Origin: JALORV01 sp963702595
GTDB taxonomy: Bacteria > Pseudomonadota > Gammaproteobacteria > Burkholderiales > Burkholderiaceae_F
Assembly: GCA_963702595.1 (NCBI GenBank)
Contig: CAVPDC010000013.1
Span: 248,001 to 312,000 of the forward strand
Direction: 5' to 3'
DNA length: 64,000 nt
Shown piece by piece: positions 36,188 to 45,827 of this stretch. The notes under the pieces are model-generated. The model was not told the origin of the DNA, made no database searches, and worked only from the letters and a program-made list of their open reading frames with translations. Each line of letters opens with the position of its first letter. Position 1 is the stretch's first letter. Both the position numbers and the translations under genes were made by a program.

Positions 36188-36721
36188 ATGATGATGGTCG
36201 AGCCCCACGAAGACTCCGCGCTGCATGCGACGGAACCGCCGAGCAAGACTCAGCGCAAGAAGGAAATGCATGAGCTGCAGGCGCTTGGCGAGCAGCTGGT
36301 GCAACTCCGCCGCGACCAGCTGCAGCGTATCGAGCTGCCGGACGCGCTGCGCGAGGCGATCGAGTTCGCGCATCGCGTCACCAGCCATGAAGCGCGCCGG
36401 CGCCACATGCAGTACCTCGGAAAGCTGATGCGGCAGGCCGATGCGGAGGCGCTGCGCCAGGCACTCGCGCAGGTCACGGGCGAGTCGCGCGCGTCGGTGG
36501 CCCTGATGCACCACGCCGAGCGCTGGCGCGAGAAACTGCTGGCCGACGACACCGCCCTGACCGAGTTTGTCGCCGACCATCCCGCGGCAGACGTGCAGTG
36601 GCTGCGCGCCACCATACGCGCGGCGCGGCGCGAGATCGCCTCCCAGCGCCCGCCCCGGCATGCGCGTGAACTATACCGCTGGCTGCATGAACAACTGGAA
36701 CCCCGAAGCCATGAAGGCTGA
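36188..36721 (+). CDS. yjgA: YjgA/DUF615 ribosome-associated protein
   Basis: 177 residues, highly charged and helical, matching the DUF615 family (PSKTQRKKEMHELQALGEQL, then SHEARRRHMQYLGKLMRQAD, FVADHPAADVQWLRATIRAA, RELYRWLHEQL). E. coli YjgA associates with 50S precursors. Three ATG codons lie at 36188, 36191 and 36194 and I cannot decide between them. It is divergent from pmbA. The end overlaps the mog-like gene by 11 bp. Confidence 0.88.
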   Translation: MMMVEPHEDSALHATEPPSKTQRKKEMHELQALGEQLVQLRRDQLQRIELPDALREAIEFAHRVTSHEARRRHMQYLGKLMRQADAEALRQALAQVTGESRASVALMHHAERWREKLLADDTALTEFVADHPAADVQWLRATIRAARREIASQRPPRHARELYRWLHEQLEPRSHEG

Positions 36722-37331
36722 GCGCCGCCATCCGGACGAACTGATCCTCGGCCTGGTCTCGATTTCCGACCGTGCGGCCCAGGGCGTGTATGCCGACCAG
36801 GGACTGCCTTCTCTCAAGGCCTGGTTCGAGCGGGCACTGGCGTCGCCGTGGCAGGCGCACGAGCGGCTGGTGCCCGACGAGCGACCGCAGATCGAACAGG
36901 CCCTGGTCGAGCTTATCGACGACGTGGGCTGCGACCTGGTGCTGACCACCGGCGGCACCGGTCCGGCGCGGCGCGACGTCACGCCGGAAGCAACCCTGGC
37001 CGTGGCTACGCGCGAGCTGCCGGGCTTCGGCGAACAGATGCGCCGCATTTCGCTGGAGTTCGTGCCGACGGCGATCCTGTCGCGGCAGGTGGGCGCGCTG
37101 CGCGAAATCGCCGGGCACAGCGGGTTGATCCTGAACCTGCCAGGCCAGCCGAAGGCGATCGCCGAAACGCTCGAGGGCCTGCGCGCCGCCGATGGAACTG
37201 CACGCGTACCCGGTATCTTCGCCGCCGTGCCCTATTGCATCGATCTGATCGGCGGGCCATATATCGAGACTCGCGAGGACGTGGTGAAAGCTTTCCGCCC
37301 GAAAAGTGCCGTGCGCCGGAATCCGGCATGA
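36711..37331 (+). CDS. mog: Molybdopterin adenylyltransferase-like protein (MogA/MoaB family)
   Basis: 206 residues of the MoCF-binding fold: LGLVSISDRAAQGVYADQG, LVLTTGGTGPARRDVTPEA, and LNLPGQPKAIAETL. MogA adenylates molybdopterin before Mo insertion, so this gene implies molybdoenzymes elsewhere in the genome. I chose the ATG at 36711; an ATG at 36687 would overlap yjgA by 35 bp. It is coupled to the esterase by an ATGA overlap. Confidence 0.88.
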   Translation: MKAERRHPDELILGLVSISDRAAQGVYADQGLPSLKAWFERALASPWQAHERLVPDERPQIEQALVELIDDVGCDLVLTTGGTGPARRDVTPEATLAVATRELPGFGEQMRRISLEFVPTAILSRQVGALREIAGHSGLILNLPGQPKAIAETLEGLRAADGTARVPGIFAAVPYCIDLIGGPYIETREDVVKAFRPKSAVRRNPA

Positions 37332-37999
37332 GCGCATCAACGCTGACCGCCGTTGAAATCCAGACCGATCCGCGGCCCACGGCCAGCGTGATCTGGCTGC
37401 ACGGACTGGGCGCCGACGGGTATGACTTCGTGCCCGTCGTGCGCGAGCTCGAGACCCTGGGCGCGCCCGCCGCGCGCTACGTGTTCCCGCACGCCCCGAC
37501 GCGGCCCGTGACGATCAATAGCGGCTACGTCATGCGCGCCTGGTACGACATCTACGGCAACGACATCGTGAAGCGCGAGGACGAAGCCGGCATCCGGCAG
37601 TCGCAGCGGCAGGTCGAGGACCTGATCGAGCGCGAGGTCGAACGCGGCACGCCGCGCTCGCGCATCGTGCTTGCGGGTTTCTCGCAAGGCGGGGCGATCG
37701 CGCTGCAGGCGGGGCTGCGGCAGCGTGAGCCGCTCGCCGGCCTGCTTGCACTGTCAACCTACCTGCCACTCGCCGCGCAGTTCGACGCGGAGCGCGCCGC
37801 GGCCAGCGCCGCCATTCCGATCTTCATGGCTCACGGTCGCAGCGACCCTGTCATCCCCTTTGCCCGCGCCACCGCATCACGCGACGCGCTTCAGGCAGCG
37901 GGATACAAGCTGGAATGGCACGAGTACGAGATGCCGCACTCGGTCTGCGAGGAGGAAATCCGGCACATCGCCGGATTCCTCAAGCGCCTGTTCGCCTGA
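37328..37999 (+). CDS. Carboxylesterase/phospholipase (alpha/beta hydrolase, PF02230)
   Basis: 223 residues, cytoplasmic, no signal peptide. The catalytic triad is visible: Ser in GFSQGG, Asp in HGRSDPVIPF, His in YEMPHSVCEEE. The N-terminal VIWLHGLGADGYDF provides the oxyanion region and RYVFPHAPTRPVTINSG is family-typical. Enzymes of this type hydrolyse short acyl esters or act as acyl-protein/lysophospholipid esterases; the natural substrate is unknown. It is the last gene of the yjgA-mog-esterase set and is convergent with the DoxX gene, 11 bp away. Confidence 0.9.
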   Translation: MSASTLTAVEIQTDPRPTASVIWLHGLGADGYDFVPVVRELETLGAPAARYVFPHAPTRPVTINSGYVMRAWYDIYGNDIVKREDEAGIRQSQRQVEDLIEREVERGTPRSRIVLAGFSQGGAIALQAGLRQREPLAGLLALSTYLPLAAQFDAERAAASAAIPIFMAHGRSDPVIPFARATASRDALQAAGYKLEWHEYEMPHSVCEEEIRHIAGFLKRLFA

Positions 38000-38010
38000 C
38001 GCGCAAGCTC

Positions 38011-38409
38011 CTAGCGCCGATCAACGCTCCAGGCACCGGGACCTGCCATCGCCAGCATCAACAGGCCGCCGGTGACGGCGAGGTTCTTCAGGAAGATGAT
38101 CTGCTGCATCATCTGCTGGCCCGCCGGCATCGCCCAGTAGTTGTGGAACAGGAAGGCCGCGGCAAGCGTGAACAGCGCCAGCGCGAGCGCCGCCCAGCGT
38201 GTCTTGAAGCCGATGATCAGTGCAATGCCGGCGACGATCTCGAGTACGAGCGCGCCGGCCGCCAGGACCGAAGGCAGTGGCAGACCAACGGAGCTGATGT
38301 ACCCAACGGTGCCGTCGAAGCCGCCGATCTTTCCAATCCCTGAAAGCAGGAACATCAGCGCGAGCAGGACGCGCCCGACGAGCGCCATCGCATTCTGATT
38401 CGTGGTCAT
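38011..38409 (-). CDS. DoxX family membrane protein
   Basis: 132 residues with four membrane helices (VGRVLLALMFLLSGIGKI; VLAAGALVLEIVAGIALIIGF; ALALALFTLAAAFLFHNYWA; FLKNLAVTGGLLMLAMAG) and the DoxX block LMFLLSGIGKIGGF. A strong ribosome site (ggaggaagtgc) precedes the ATG. Small DoxX proteins often accompany pirin under a LysR regulator in responses to quinones, electrophiles or oxidants, and that is the arrangement here (pirin upstream, LysR divergent). Confidence 0.9.
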   Translation of the reverse strand: MTTNQNAMALVGRVLLALMFLLSGIGKIGGFDGTVGYISSVGLPLPSVLAAGALVLEIVAGIALIIGFKTRWAALALALFTLAAAFLFHNYWAMPAGQQMMQQIIFLKNLAVTGGLLMLAMAGPGAWSVDRR

Positions 38410-38469
38410 GCACTTCCTCCGTTGAATTGGCGCACGCGGCGCCAGATTGATTGAGACACTTCCGCGAGA

Positions 38470-39169
38470 TTAAGGCAGGTCGAACACGAGCACCTCGGCA
38501 TCCTGCGCCGCGCGCAAGCGCGATGCGAGACGTGTCCGTGATCTTCGCGGCGTCACCGGCGGTGAGCGACGCGCCGTTGACCTCGACGCTGCCGCGCGCG
38601 ACGTGCACATAAGCGCGGCGCCCGGGAGCGAGCTCAAGCGCGCCCGTTTCCGCCCCGTCGAACAGGCCCGCGTAGAGGCGGGCGTCCTGGTGGATCTTGA
38701 CCGAGCCCTCGGCCCCATCCGGTGAGGCGACCAGCCGCAGACGCCCTCGCTTGTCGGCAACTTCGAAGCGTTTCTCTTCATAGCTGGGCGCGATGCCCGT
38801 CACGTCCGGCTGGATCCAGATCTGCAGGAAGTGGGTTGTCTGAGCGCTGGCGTGATTGAACTCGGAATGCATGACCCCCCGCCCGGCACTCATGCGTTGA
38901 ACATCGCCCGGCCGGATGACCGAACCGTTGCCCATGCTGTCCTTGTGCGCGAGTTCACCTTCAAGCACGTAGCTGATGATCTCCATGTCGCGGTGCCCGT
39001 GGGTGCCGAAGCCCATTCCCGGTGCGACCCGGTCCTCGTTGATGACCCGCAGCGGGCCAAAGCCCATGTGTTGCGGGTCGTGATATTCAGCGAAAGAGAA
39101 GCTGTGAAACGACTTGAGCCAGCCGTGATCGGCGTAGCCCCGCTCATCGCTGCGTCGAACTGTGAGCAT
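38470..39169 (-). pseudogene. Pirin family protein, one-base frameshift near 38510
   Basis: Bicupin of about 232 residues. The N-terminal cupin has the metal ligands in FGTHGHRDMEIISYVLEGEL and SEFNHASAQTTHFLQIWI; the PGDVQRMSAGRGVMHSE block is diagnostic for pirin. Near 38510-38520 one extra base in gcgcgcggcgcag breaks the last 12 or so codons; in the next frame the expected RAAQDAEVLVFDLP and TAA at 38470 follow. Pirins of this type can act as quercetinases. A strong ribosome site (ggaggacagca) precedes the ATG. DoxX lies 60 bp downstream. Confidence 0.86.
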
Positions 39170-39275
39170 TGCTGTCCTCCAGAAAGTGGCGCCAGTCAGT
39201 TATCAACTTGGCCCACGGTTCGACATCTTGCAGGCAAACCCGACCAAAGACATCGGGATTAAACTGACCAACTCA

Positions 39276-39290
39276 TTCAATGTAATTGAA
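39276..39290. promoter_or_regulatory. Candidate LysR-type operator, perfect 15-bp palindrome
   Basis: ttcaat-gta-attgaa, a perfect palindrome with the T-N11-A spacing of LysR-type binding sites. It ends 4 bp before the ATG of the divergent LysR gene and 107 bp from the pirin start, in an AT-rich patch unusual for this window. A site so close to the regulator's own start suggests autorepression plus control of pirin-doxX. Confidence 0.6.
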
Positions 39291-39294
39291 CTTC

Positions 39295-40209
39295 ATGACA
39301 ACCCTGACGCTCGACGCGCTGCAACTCGTCGACGCCATTGCACGACGGGGCAGTTTCGCGGGAGCCGCCGAGGAACTCGGCCGCGTTCCGTCCGCAGTGA
39401 CCTACGCGGTGCGCAAGCTGGAAGACGACCTCGATGTGCTGCTGTTCGATCGCCGCGGATATCGCGCACGGCTCACTCCGGCGGGCGACGAGTTACTCCG
39501 GGAAGGGCGTCACCTGCTCGCCGCCGCGGATGATCTGGCGCGCCGGGTGCAGCGCGTCGCTTCGGGCTGGGAGCAGGCCCTGACGCTCGCCGTCGACAAT
39601 ATTGTTCCGTTCGAGCCTCTGCTGCCTCTGCTGGCCGACTTCCTCGCCGTGGCGCCAACACAGATCAGGATCACCAGCGAGGTCCTGGGCGGCACCTGGG
39701 ACGCGCTGCTGGCCGGACGCGCCGACCTCGCCGTCGGAGCCATGCAGGAAGGACCTGAACCCTCGCGTCTTGGCGCCGGGTATCGGTCGGAGCCGCTTGG
39801 CACGATCGCGTTCGTGTTCGCGGTCGCGCCGCATCATCCACTGGCCAGCATCGCGTCGCCGCTGCCGGCGAGCGAGTTGCGCAAGCACCGGCAGATCGTC
39901 GTCGGCGACACGTCCCAACGACTGGCCCCACGAGCGGCCGGCCTGCTCGGTCTGGCGGACGTACTAACCGTGCCGAACCTGGAGGCCAAGATCGCCGCGC
40001 AGAAAGCCGGGCTCGGCTGCGGGTTCGTGCCGGTTCATCGCGTGCGCGATGAGCTCGCCCGTGGCGAACTGATCGTGAAGACTACCGACCAGGAGCGCAG
40101 TGATGCCACGCTGCACGTCGCCTGGCGCCACGATGCGCGCGGCAAGGCCGTGGCGTGGTGGCTGGAGCGGCTCAGGATGTCCGCGACACGCGCGGCACTA
40201 ACGGCGTGA
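39295..40209 (+). CDS. LysR-family transcriptional regulator
   Basis: 304 residues: an N-terminal winged helix-turn-helix (LQLVDAIARRGSFAGAAEELGRVPSAVTYAVRKLEDDLDVLLFDR, with VPSAVTYAV as the recognition helix) and a periplasmic-binding-like effector domain. The ATG at 39295 is preferred over a TTG at 39286 that lies inside the palindrome. Divergent from pirin-doxX, which it very probably controls. Its 3' end overlaps the convergent GGDEF gene by 38 bp. Confidence 0.9.
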   Translation: MTTLTLDALQLVDAIARRGSFAGAAEELGRVPSAVTYAVRKLEDDLDVLLFDRRGYRARLTPAGDELLREGRHLLAAADDLARRVQRVASGWEQALTLAVDNIVPFEPLLPLLADFLAVAPTQIRITSEVLGGTWDALLAGRADLAVGAMQEGPEPSRLGAGYRSEPLGTIAFVFAVAPHHPLASIASPLPASELRKHRQIVVGDTSQRLAPRAAGLLGLADVLTVPNLEAKIAAQKAGLGCGFVPVHRVRDELARGELIVKTTDQERSDATLHVAWRHDARGKAVAWWLERLRMSATRAALTA

Positions 40210-43200
40210 CATTGGCGGGCAGGCCCGCACCTTGCGCAAACGCGAAGCGGTTCTTGCCCTTGAGTTTGGCGTCGTACATCGCGAGATCGGCGAGCTGCAG
40301 AAGCCGTTCCAGATCGCGACCCTGTTCCGGCGCAAGTGCAACGCCGATGCTGGCAGACACCGCGAGCGCGGGTCGACCCTGCGTCGGTACCAGCGGCTGT
40401 TCGACCGCCTGCAGCAGGCGCGTTGCAATGCGCTCGACTTCCGAGACGGATCCGACGTCGGGCACCAGCACCGCGAACTCGTCGCCGCCGCGGCGCGCGA
40501 CGGTGTCCTGCGGTCGCATCACGCGCGTCAGGCGGGCAGCGATCTCGCGCAGCATCGCGTCACCGACCTCGTGTCCGTAGCGATCGTTGACCTCCTTGAA
40601 TCCATCGAGGTCGATGGCCAGAACCGCGCAGCTCACTTTGCGCAGTTCGGACGTCGCCAGGGCCGCGGCCGCGCGTTCCGCGAGCAGGCGCCGGTTGGGC
40701 AGGCCGGTGAGTTCATCGTGCTGCGCTTCGTGCAGTGCGTTCGCCTCGCGCTGCTTGATCGTGTCGATATCGGCAATCACCAGCACGAATTCGCCGTCCG
40801 CGATCGAGCGCGCGGTGACCTGGCACCAGGCCGCGCCCTCGCCGTGGCCGAGGCGTGCGCCGCGCTGGACCCGTATCTCGCGCACGACCGCCTGGTCGCG
40901 CGCGCGTGCCTCGTCGGCGGCCGCGGTCAACTCTTCCCAGTCCTCGCGGTCGAGCAGGCAATCGGTGAGCGCGGATCGCGCCAGCGCTTCGGGCGGCAGG
41001 CCAACCAGGCGCAGGAAGGCATCGTTGCACCGTAGCACCAGCCCCTGCTTCACGACGGCAATCGCCTGGCCCGCAGAGTCCAGCACGGTGCGCTCGACAC
41101 GCAGAGCTTCCGAGAGGCGTGTCTCGCGCGACTTCAACGCCGTAAGGTCGGCGTTCATGCCGACTGCACCGGCGAAGCGCCCGCCCGGATGGCGCAGCGG
41201 AACCGCACTGATCGAGACGATCACGGTGCGGCCATCCTGGCGCACGTGCACGGCTTCGAGGTCGCGGATCGGCCGGCCTTCGCGCAGGCCGTCGAAGGCG
41301 CGTCGAACGGCCGGTTGCTCGACGTCGGCCGGCAGCAGGATCTCGGCCGACTGGCCGAGCAGTTCGCGCGTCTCGTAGCCGTAGATGTCGCGTGCCGCAC
41401 GCCGGCTCGCGAAGCTCAACGTGAAGTCCTCGTCGCACGCCCAGATGAGACTGGCCGAGGCCTCTACCAGCGACTTGTACTGCGCCTTGCTGCGCTTGAG
41501 TCGATCGATCTCCAGCAGTTCAGGCAGCGAGGCGATCGTGTCGAGCACCAGCACGGCATTCATCCGCTTGCCTTCGTACGGGACGAAGTGGCTGCGCAGG
41601 TTCATGCGTCCGCCTGATCGACTCGTGCGCGCGTTGCGCAGATCGAAGGTCGGATGGCCGCGCAGCGCCTTTTGCAGCGCCTCCTGCACCGCCGGCAACG
41701 ACTCGGGCTTGAAGGCAAACGCGGCATGCCATTCGGGCCGTGTCCGCGCTTCGGCCACCATGCCCCAGCGTTGCGGATCCGTTCCGGTGGCGTGGATGAC
41801 GCGGCCGGAGGCATCGACCAGCCACACGATGACCGGCAGCCTCGACAGCAGATCTGCCATCGCGTCGGTCGGCACCTTCGCCTGGGTCGCCGTGGCTCGG
41901 GCCGACGCGATCGTCCCGATCACGGGCGCAACGCCCTCGGCCGCGCCGGGCCGGACGACGCAGACCACCCTGACTTCGCGCGGCACGCCTTGCGTGTCAC
42001 GCAGTGCCATGCTTTCGTCGAACACGGAACCGTTGCGCAGGAAGTCACGGTAGCGCGCATCGATGCGCTCCCGCTCTTCGCTCGCCAGCAGGTAAGCCAG
42101 CGGAAAGGCGTGGGTCGTACCTTGGGCGACTGCCTCGGGTGCGGGGAATTCGGACGGAACGACCAGCACGCCATGTTCGTCGCGGTACCACGGCAGCCCC
42201 TGGAGCCCGCCGATCCATTCCGCGAACCGGCGCGCGTCTTCCAGCAGGCGTGCAGGCCCGAAGGGCTCATGCGCGACCTTGGTCAGCGCGATCACCATGA
42301 CGGACGTGGCGCGGCCGGGCTCCATATAACGCACTCGGCCTGACCACAGGGAGCCATCGAACGTGCGGTCGGACGGCCGCACCTCGACGGCCGCGCTCGA
42401 CTCGGACCGGTGCTTGTCGGGCTGCAGCGCCTCGGGCGGATCGGCAATCAGGCATTCCTCGACGGCGTTGCCGACGATCGAACGCTCGCTGCGGCCGATG
42501 AACTCGCACGCGGATCGGTTCACCTCGATGATGCGGCCACTGCGGGCGACGATGACGGGAGTCGGAATGGCGTGAATCGCCGCCTGCCAGCCGAACTTCG
42601 TCGGGTTGCTCATCAGCGTCTGAGCGTTGCGCTGCCCGGCATGGCGGCTCAGCGGCTGCTGGCGGCCGAGCCACCAGATCGCCAGCAGCCAGAGAGGGAA
42701 GGCCAGCGCGAAGCTGCTCAAGGTGGCGGAAGTGCGGACTGCGACCAGCGCGCACAGCCCCACCCAGACTGCAACATGGAACGTCCAGACCCGTGGCCAA
42801 CCGCCAAACGTCAGGGCGGCGAGCAGCACGCTGCCGGCGGCCGCGAACCCGCCCGGTCCGGCCAGGAAAGTGGCGGGCTGCGGAACCAGCGCGAGCAGGA
42901 TGCCCCATAGCAGCACATCCAGGGCCGCGCACGCCAGGTACTGGCGTGCGACCCGCGACTCCGCGGTGATTGGTTGGCGGGCATCGGCGTACGCGGTCGC
43001 AAGCAGGTACCGCGCCGACGAATTGACGGCGTAGACCGCCAGCCAGCCCCAGATGAGCGCCGAAGTGCCAACGGCCGACGCTCCCGCGGCGGCCACCAGG
43101 CCGACCAGCAGCAGGGCCGGAAGCAGCTTGCGTTCGACAGCGAGCGGAACGCGAAGGTCGAAGCGGAACTCGGGCCCGGCCTTGGTGGTGCGCCGAAGGG

Positions 43201-43300
43201 TTCCGAGTCCCCGGACCGTACTCAGGTTTCTGATATTCGTCTCCGCTGCCCCAGTCCGCCCGGCCGCCTGGACCCGGCGAAGGCGCCGGACCGGATTCAC
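40172..43300 (-). CDS. Membrane PAS-GGDEF diguanylate cyclase (1042 residues)
   Basis: GTG start. About five N-terminal membrane helices (residues ~58-215) are followed by several PAS domains (first from ~230, IHAIPTPVIVARSGRIIEVN; others include YKSLVEASASLIWACDEDF with a PAC-like RQDGRTVIVSISAVPLRHP, and VLDSAGQAIAVVKQGLVL). The C-terminal cyclase domain begins HDELTGLPNRRLLAE. The active site RRGGDEF near residue 939 is intact, and RPQD five residues before it is a canonical inhibitory I-site. No EAL domain is present. The product should be cyclic di-GMP, made in response to an unknown envelope or redox/ligand signal. Confidence 0.9.
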   Translation of the reverse strand: MNPVRRLRRVQAAGRTGAAETNIRNLSTVRGLGTLRRTTKAGPEFRFDLRVPLAVERKLLPALLLVGLVAAAGASAVGTSALIWGWLAVYAVNSSARYLLATAYADARQPITAESRVARQYLACAALDVLLWGILLALVPQPATFLAGPGGFAAAGSVLLAALTFGGWPRVWTFHVAVWVGLCALVAVRTSATLSSFALAFPLWLLAIWWLGRQQPLSRHAGQRNAQTLMSNPTKFGWQAAIHAIPTPVIVARSGRIIEVNRSACEFIGRSERSIVGNAVEECLIADPPEALQPDKHRSESSAAVEVRPSDRTFDGSLWSGRVRYMEPGRATSVMVIALTKVAHEPFGPARLLEDARRFAEWIGGLQGLPWYRDEHGVLVVPSEFPAPEAVAQGTTHAFPLAYLLASEERERIDARYRDFLRNGSVFDESMALRDTQGVPREVRVVCVVRPGAAEGVAPVIGTIASARATATQAKVPTDAMADLLSRLPVIVWLVDASGRVIHATGTDPQRWGMVAEARTRPEWHAAFAFKPESLPAVQEALQKALRGHPTFDLRNARTSRSGGRMNLRSHFVPYEGKRMNAVLVLDTIASLPELLEIDRLKRSKAQYKSLVEASASLIWACDEDFTLSFASRRAARDIYGYETRELLGQSAEILLPADVEQPAVRRAFDGLREGRPIRDLEAVHVRQDGRTVIVSISAVPLRHPGGRFAGAVGMNADLTALKSRETRLSEALRVERTVLDSAGQAIAVVKQGLVLRCNDAFLRLVGLPPEALARSALTDCLLDREDWEELTAAADEARARDQAVVREIRVQRGARLGHGEGAAWCQVTARSIADGEFVLVIADIDTIKQREANALHEAQHDELTGLPNRRLLAERAAAALATSELRKVSCAVLAIDLDGFKEVNDRYGHEVGDAMLREIAARLTRVMRPQDTVARRGGDEFAVLVPDVGSVSEVERIATRLLQAVEQPLVPTQGRPALAVSASIGVALAPEQGRDLERLLQLADLAMYDAKLKGKNRFAFAQGAGLPANVTPLVPRVSRTS

Positions 43301-43404
43301 GCAGGTGCGTGATGCTAGCGGCCGCGCGATCCGGGCCGCAATTGCCGGCAGTCGGAGGGCCGTAGGTTAGACCGAACGGATGACTTCAGCAGCGGGGTCG
43401 GCGA

Positions 43405-45699
43405 TCAGGACGCGCGGAGCGCCTCGTGCCGGCCGTGGCCGGTCTCCGCCGCGAGTTGGTAGCGGTTCTTGCCGGCCGCCTTGGCGGCGTACATCGCCGA
43501 GTCCGCTGCCGCCAGAAGGGTTTCAAAGTCCTGCCCGTCGCCGGGAAAGAGTGCCACTCCGACACTGGCGTGCAGGCGCAGCGAACGACCCAGGTTCTCG
43601 ACGTTCTCGCTCGCTGCGGCGATGAGTTTTTCAGCCACGACCATCGCGACCGACGGCTGCTCGATCTCTGGCAGCAGCACGACGAACTCGTCGCCGCCGG
43701 TGCGCGCAACGACGTCGTAGTCGCGGAGCACGCCGGACAGGCGCAACGCGACGCGCTTCAGCAGCCCGTCGCCATATGAGTGGCCAAAGAGATCGTTGAT
43801 CTCCTTGAAGCCATCGAGATCAAGCACGAGCACCGCCGCCAGGCGACGCTGCTTCAGAGCCACCGACAGCAGGCGGCGCGCGTGTTCGCCAAGCTGGCGA
43901 CGGTTCGGCAGTCCCGTCAGGTCATCGTGATTGGCCTGGTGCCAGGCCAGTTCCTCGCGCCGCTTCAGCGACGTGATGTCCGTCAGCACCAGGATGTAGG
44001 CGCCACCATCGCCCGCCTGGCGCGAAGTCAACTGGCACCAGACGCTGCGGCCGTCGTTCGCGCGCAGCATGACCTCGTGGATCGCCGCCTCGCCGCGAAC
44101 CGCGGCGGCGCGCGTGGCCTGATCGATCGTTTCCCAGTCCGACCGCGCCGCGAGGATCTCCTCCACAGGCTGCCCGACCAGGGCCTCGCGCGTGACGCCC
44201 AGCATGCGGGCGAGCGCGCGGTTCGGGCCCTCGATGCGTGCGTTGCGCACGAACACAATGCCTTCGCCGGCCGCGTCGAAGATGGCCTGCTGGTTACGCA
44301 ACGCAATGTTCAACTCGCGCTCGCGCTGCTTGGCCGCCGTGATGTCGGTACACACGCCGGTGACGGACTCGATCTGGCCGCTGGCGTTCAGTATCGGCAG
44401 CGCGCTGACATTGACGCTAAGCGGCTGTCCCCGCACGTCGCGCAGGATCGCCTCCATCTCGAACACCGGACGCCCGTGCATGGCCGGCGAGAAGCGCCGC
44501 AGGAACTCACGCCGCGTGAAGCCCGGACCCGTGAAGTCGGCGACGTGCTTGCCCATCAGCTCGCGAGGCTCGGCGCCGAACATGTCGCGGCACGCCCGGT
44601 CGGAGACGAAGGTCAACCGCCCCTTGTCGTCGCAGATCCAGATCAGCGACGGTGACGCCTCGACCAGCGCGCGATAGCGTCGTTCGCTGTCGATGAGGCG
44701 GTGTTCGGCGATCCGCTTTTCGGTGGTGTCGACGATGGACATCACCAGTCGCGTCGGCCGGCCGTCGGTGCCGCGCACCGATTCTCCCCGCAGGATGACC
44801 CAGACATAGGTGCCGTCGGCGCGACGCAGTCGGCATTCCTCGCGCAGCGCCACGCCGGAGTCCGTGTGGCGCCGGCGCGCCTCCATCACGCGCTTTCGGT
44901 CCTCGGGATGCAGCGCATCCGAAAGGCGATGTTCCTTGTAAAACGTGTCGCGGTCCTCGTGGCCGAGGATGCCCAGGTAACGCGCAGAAAAGAAGCGCTC
45001 GCCGGTGATGAGATTCGTGTCCGCGATACCGGCATCGATCGCGTCGAGCGCAAGGCGCAGTTGCTCGCGACTGCGGTTGAGTTCGGCATTGGCATGCTCC
45101 TGTGCCTTGGCGGAGAGATCCGCGCGGTGGCGCAGCGACAGGTTGTTCGACAGCGCGCGCTTGAGCCACTGCGCCGTCAGCGCCGCTCCCGCCATCGTCA
45201 TCGACCAGGTGAGCAGCAGCAGGTCGTGCTGCGGTAGTTCGCGCGAGATAAGGACCACGAGCTGCGCGAAGCCGACCGGAATGCTGAACGCCACCCAGGG
45301 CAGTCCGGCCGGGGCGAACGGCAGCAGCACACCCAGCATGACCAGCAGAGTCAACCCGAGCTGGAAGCGCAGCCCGAAATCGGTCGCCGACGGCAGCAGC
45401 ACAAGTAGCATGGCCCACACCACCCCTTCCAGCGCCGCAACGATGGCGTACCACTGCGCATGCGGAGGCAGTTTGCGGGGATGGTGCGACAGTTGCCGCA
45501 GCGCCCACTGGCAGTACGCCAGCCGCAGCAGCACGGCGGCGGCCAAAACGACCCACCAGATAGCCGCGATGTGAATGCGGTTCTCGCGCCACGCCAGCAG
45601 CACGGCAAGCAGTCCGAAAGCGAGACTGGCGTACCACGTGCCGCGCCCGAGGACGAGTGCAACCTTGAAGAGTTCGGCGGTGACGGCGGGGCGAGCCAC
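43405..45699 (-). CDS. Membrane PAS-GGDEF diguanylate cyclase (about 764 residues)
   Basis: Related in design to the downstream gene: about five to six N-terminal helices (ASLAFGLLAVLLAW, IWWVVLAAAVLLRLAY, GVVWAMLLVLLP, LTLLVMLGVLLPFAPAGLPWVAF), a short coiled coil, three PAS domains (AIDAGIADTNLITGERFF; YRALVEASPSLIWICDDKG; IFDAAGEGIVFVRNARIEG) and a GGDEF domain starting HDDLTGLPNRRQLGE. The active site TGGDEF (near residue 668) and I-site RDYD are intact. I chose the GTG at 45699; a TTG at 45795 would add 32 unsupported residues and run into the gluQ leader. Confidence 0.87.
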   Translation of the reverse strand: MARPAVTAELFKVALVLGRGTWYASLAFGLLAVLLAWRENRIHIAAIWWVVLAAAVLLRLAYCQWALRQLSHHPRKLPPHAQWYAIVAALEGVVWAMLLVLLPSATDFGLRFQLGLTLLVMLGVLLPFAPAGLPWVAFSIPVGFAQLVVLISRELPQHDLLLLTWSMTMAGAALTAQWLKRALSNNLSLRHRADLSAKAQEHANAELNRSREQLRLALDAIDAGIADTNLITGERFFSARYLGILGHEDRDTFYKEHRLSDALHPEDRKRVMEARRRHTDSGVALREECRLRRADGTYVWVILRGESVRGTDGRPTRLVMSIVDTTEKRIAEHRLIDSERRYRALVEASPSLIWICDDKGRLTFVSDRACRDMFGAEPRELMGKHVADFTGPGFTRREFLRRFSPAMHGRPVFEMEAILRDVRGQPLSVNVSALPILNASGQIESVTGVCTDITAAKQRERELNIALRNQQAIFDAAGEGIVFVRNARIEGPNRALARMLGVTREALVGQPVEEILAARSDWETIDQATRAAAVRGEAAIHEVMLRANDGRSVWCQLTSRQAGDGGAYILVLTDITSLKRREELAWHQANHDDLTGLPNRRQLGEHARRLLSVALKQRRLAAVLVLDLDGFKEINDLFGHSYGDGLLKRVALRLSGVLRDYDVVARTGGDEFVVLLPEIEQPSVAMVVAEKLIAAASENVENLGRSLRLHASVGVALFPGDGQDFETLLAAADSAMYAAKAAGKNRYQLAAETGHGRHEALRAS

Positions 45700-45827
45700 G
45701 TTGTTCGTGTTTAGGGCCGGAGGTATGACTACGCGAGGCCTTCGCCTCGGCGCTCCCCGGATAATCGGCCGATTGCCGCGTGGCCCGAGCGGCAATATGT
45801 GCGATGGTTCGGGCGGTAATCGGCCTC

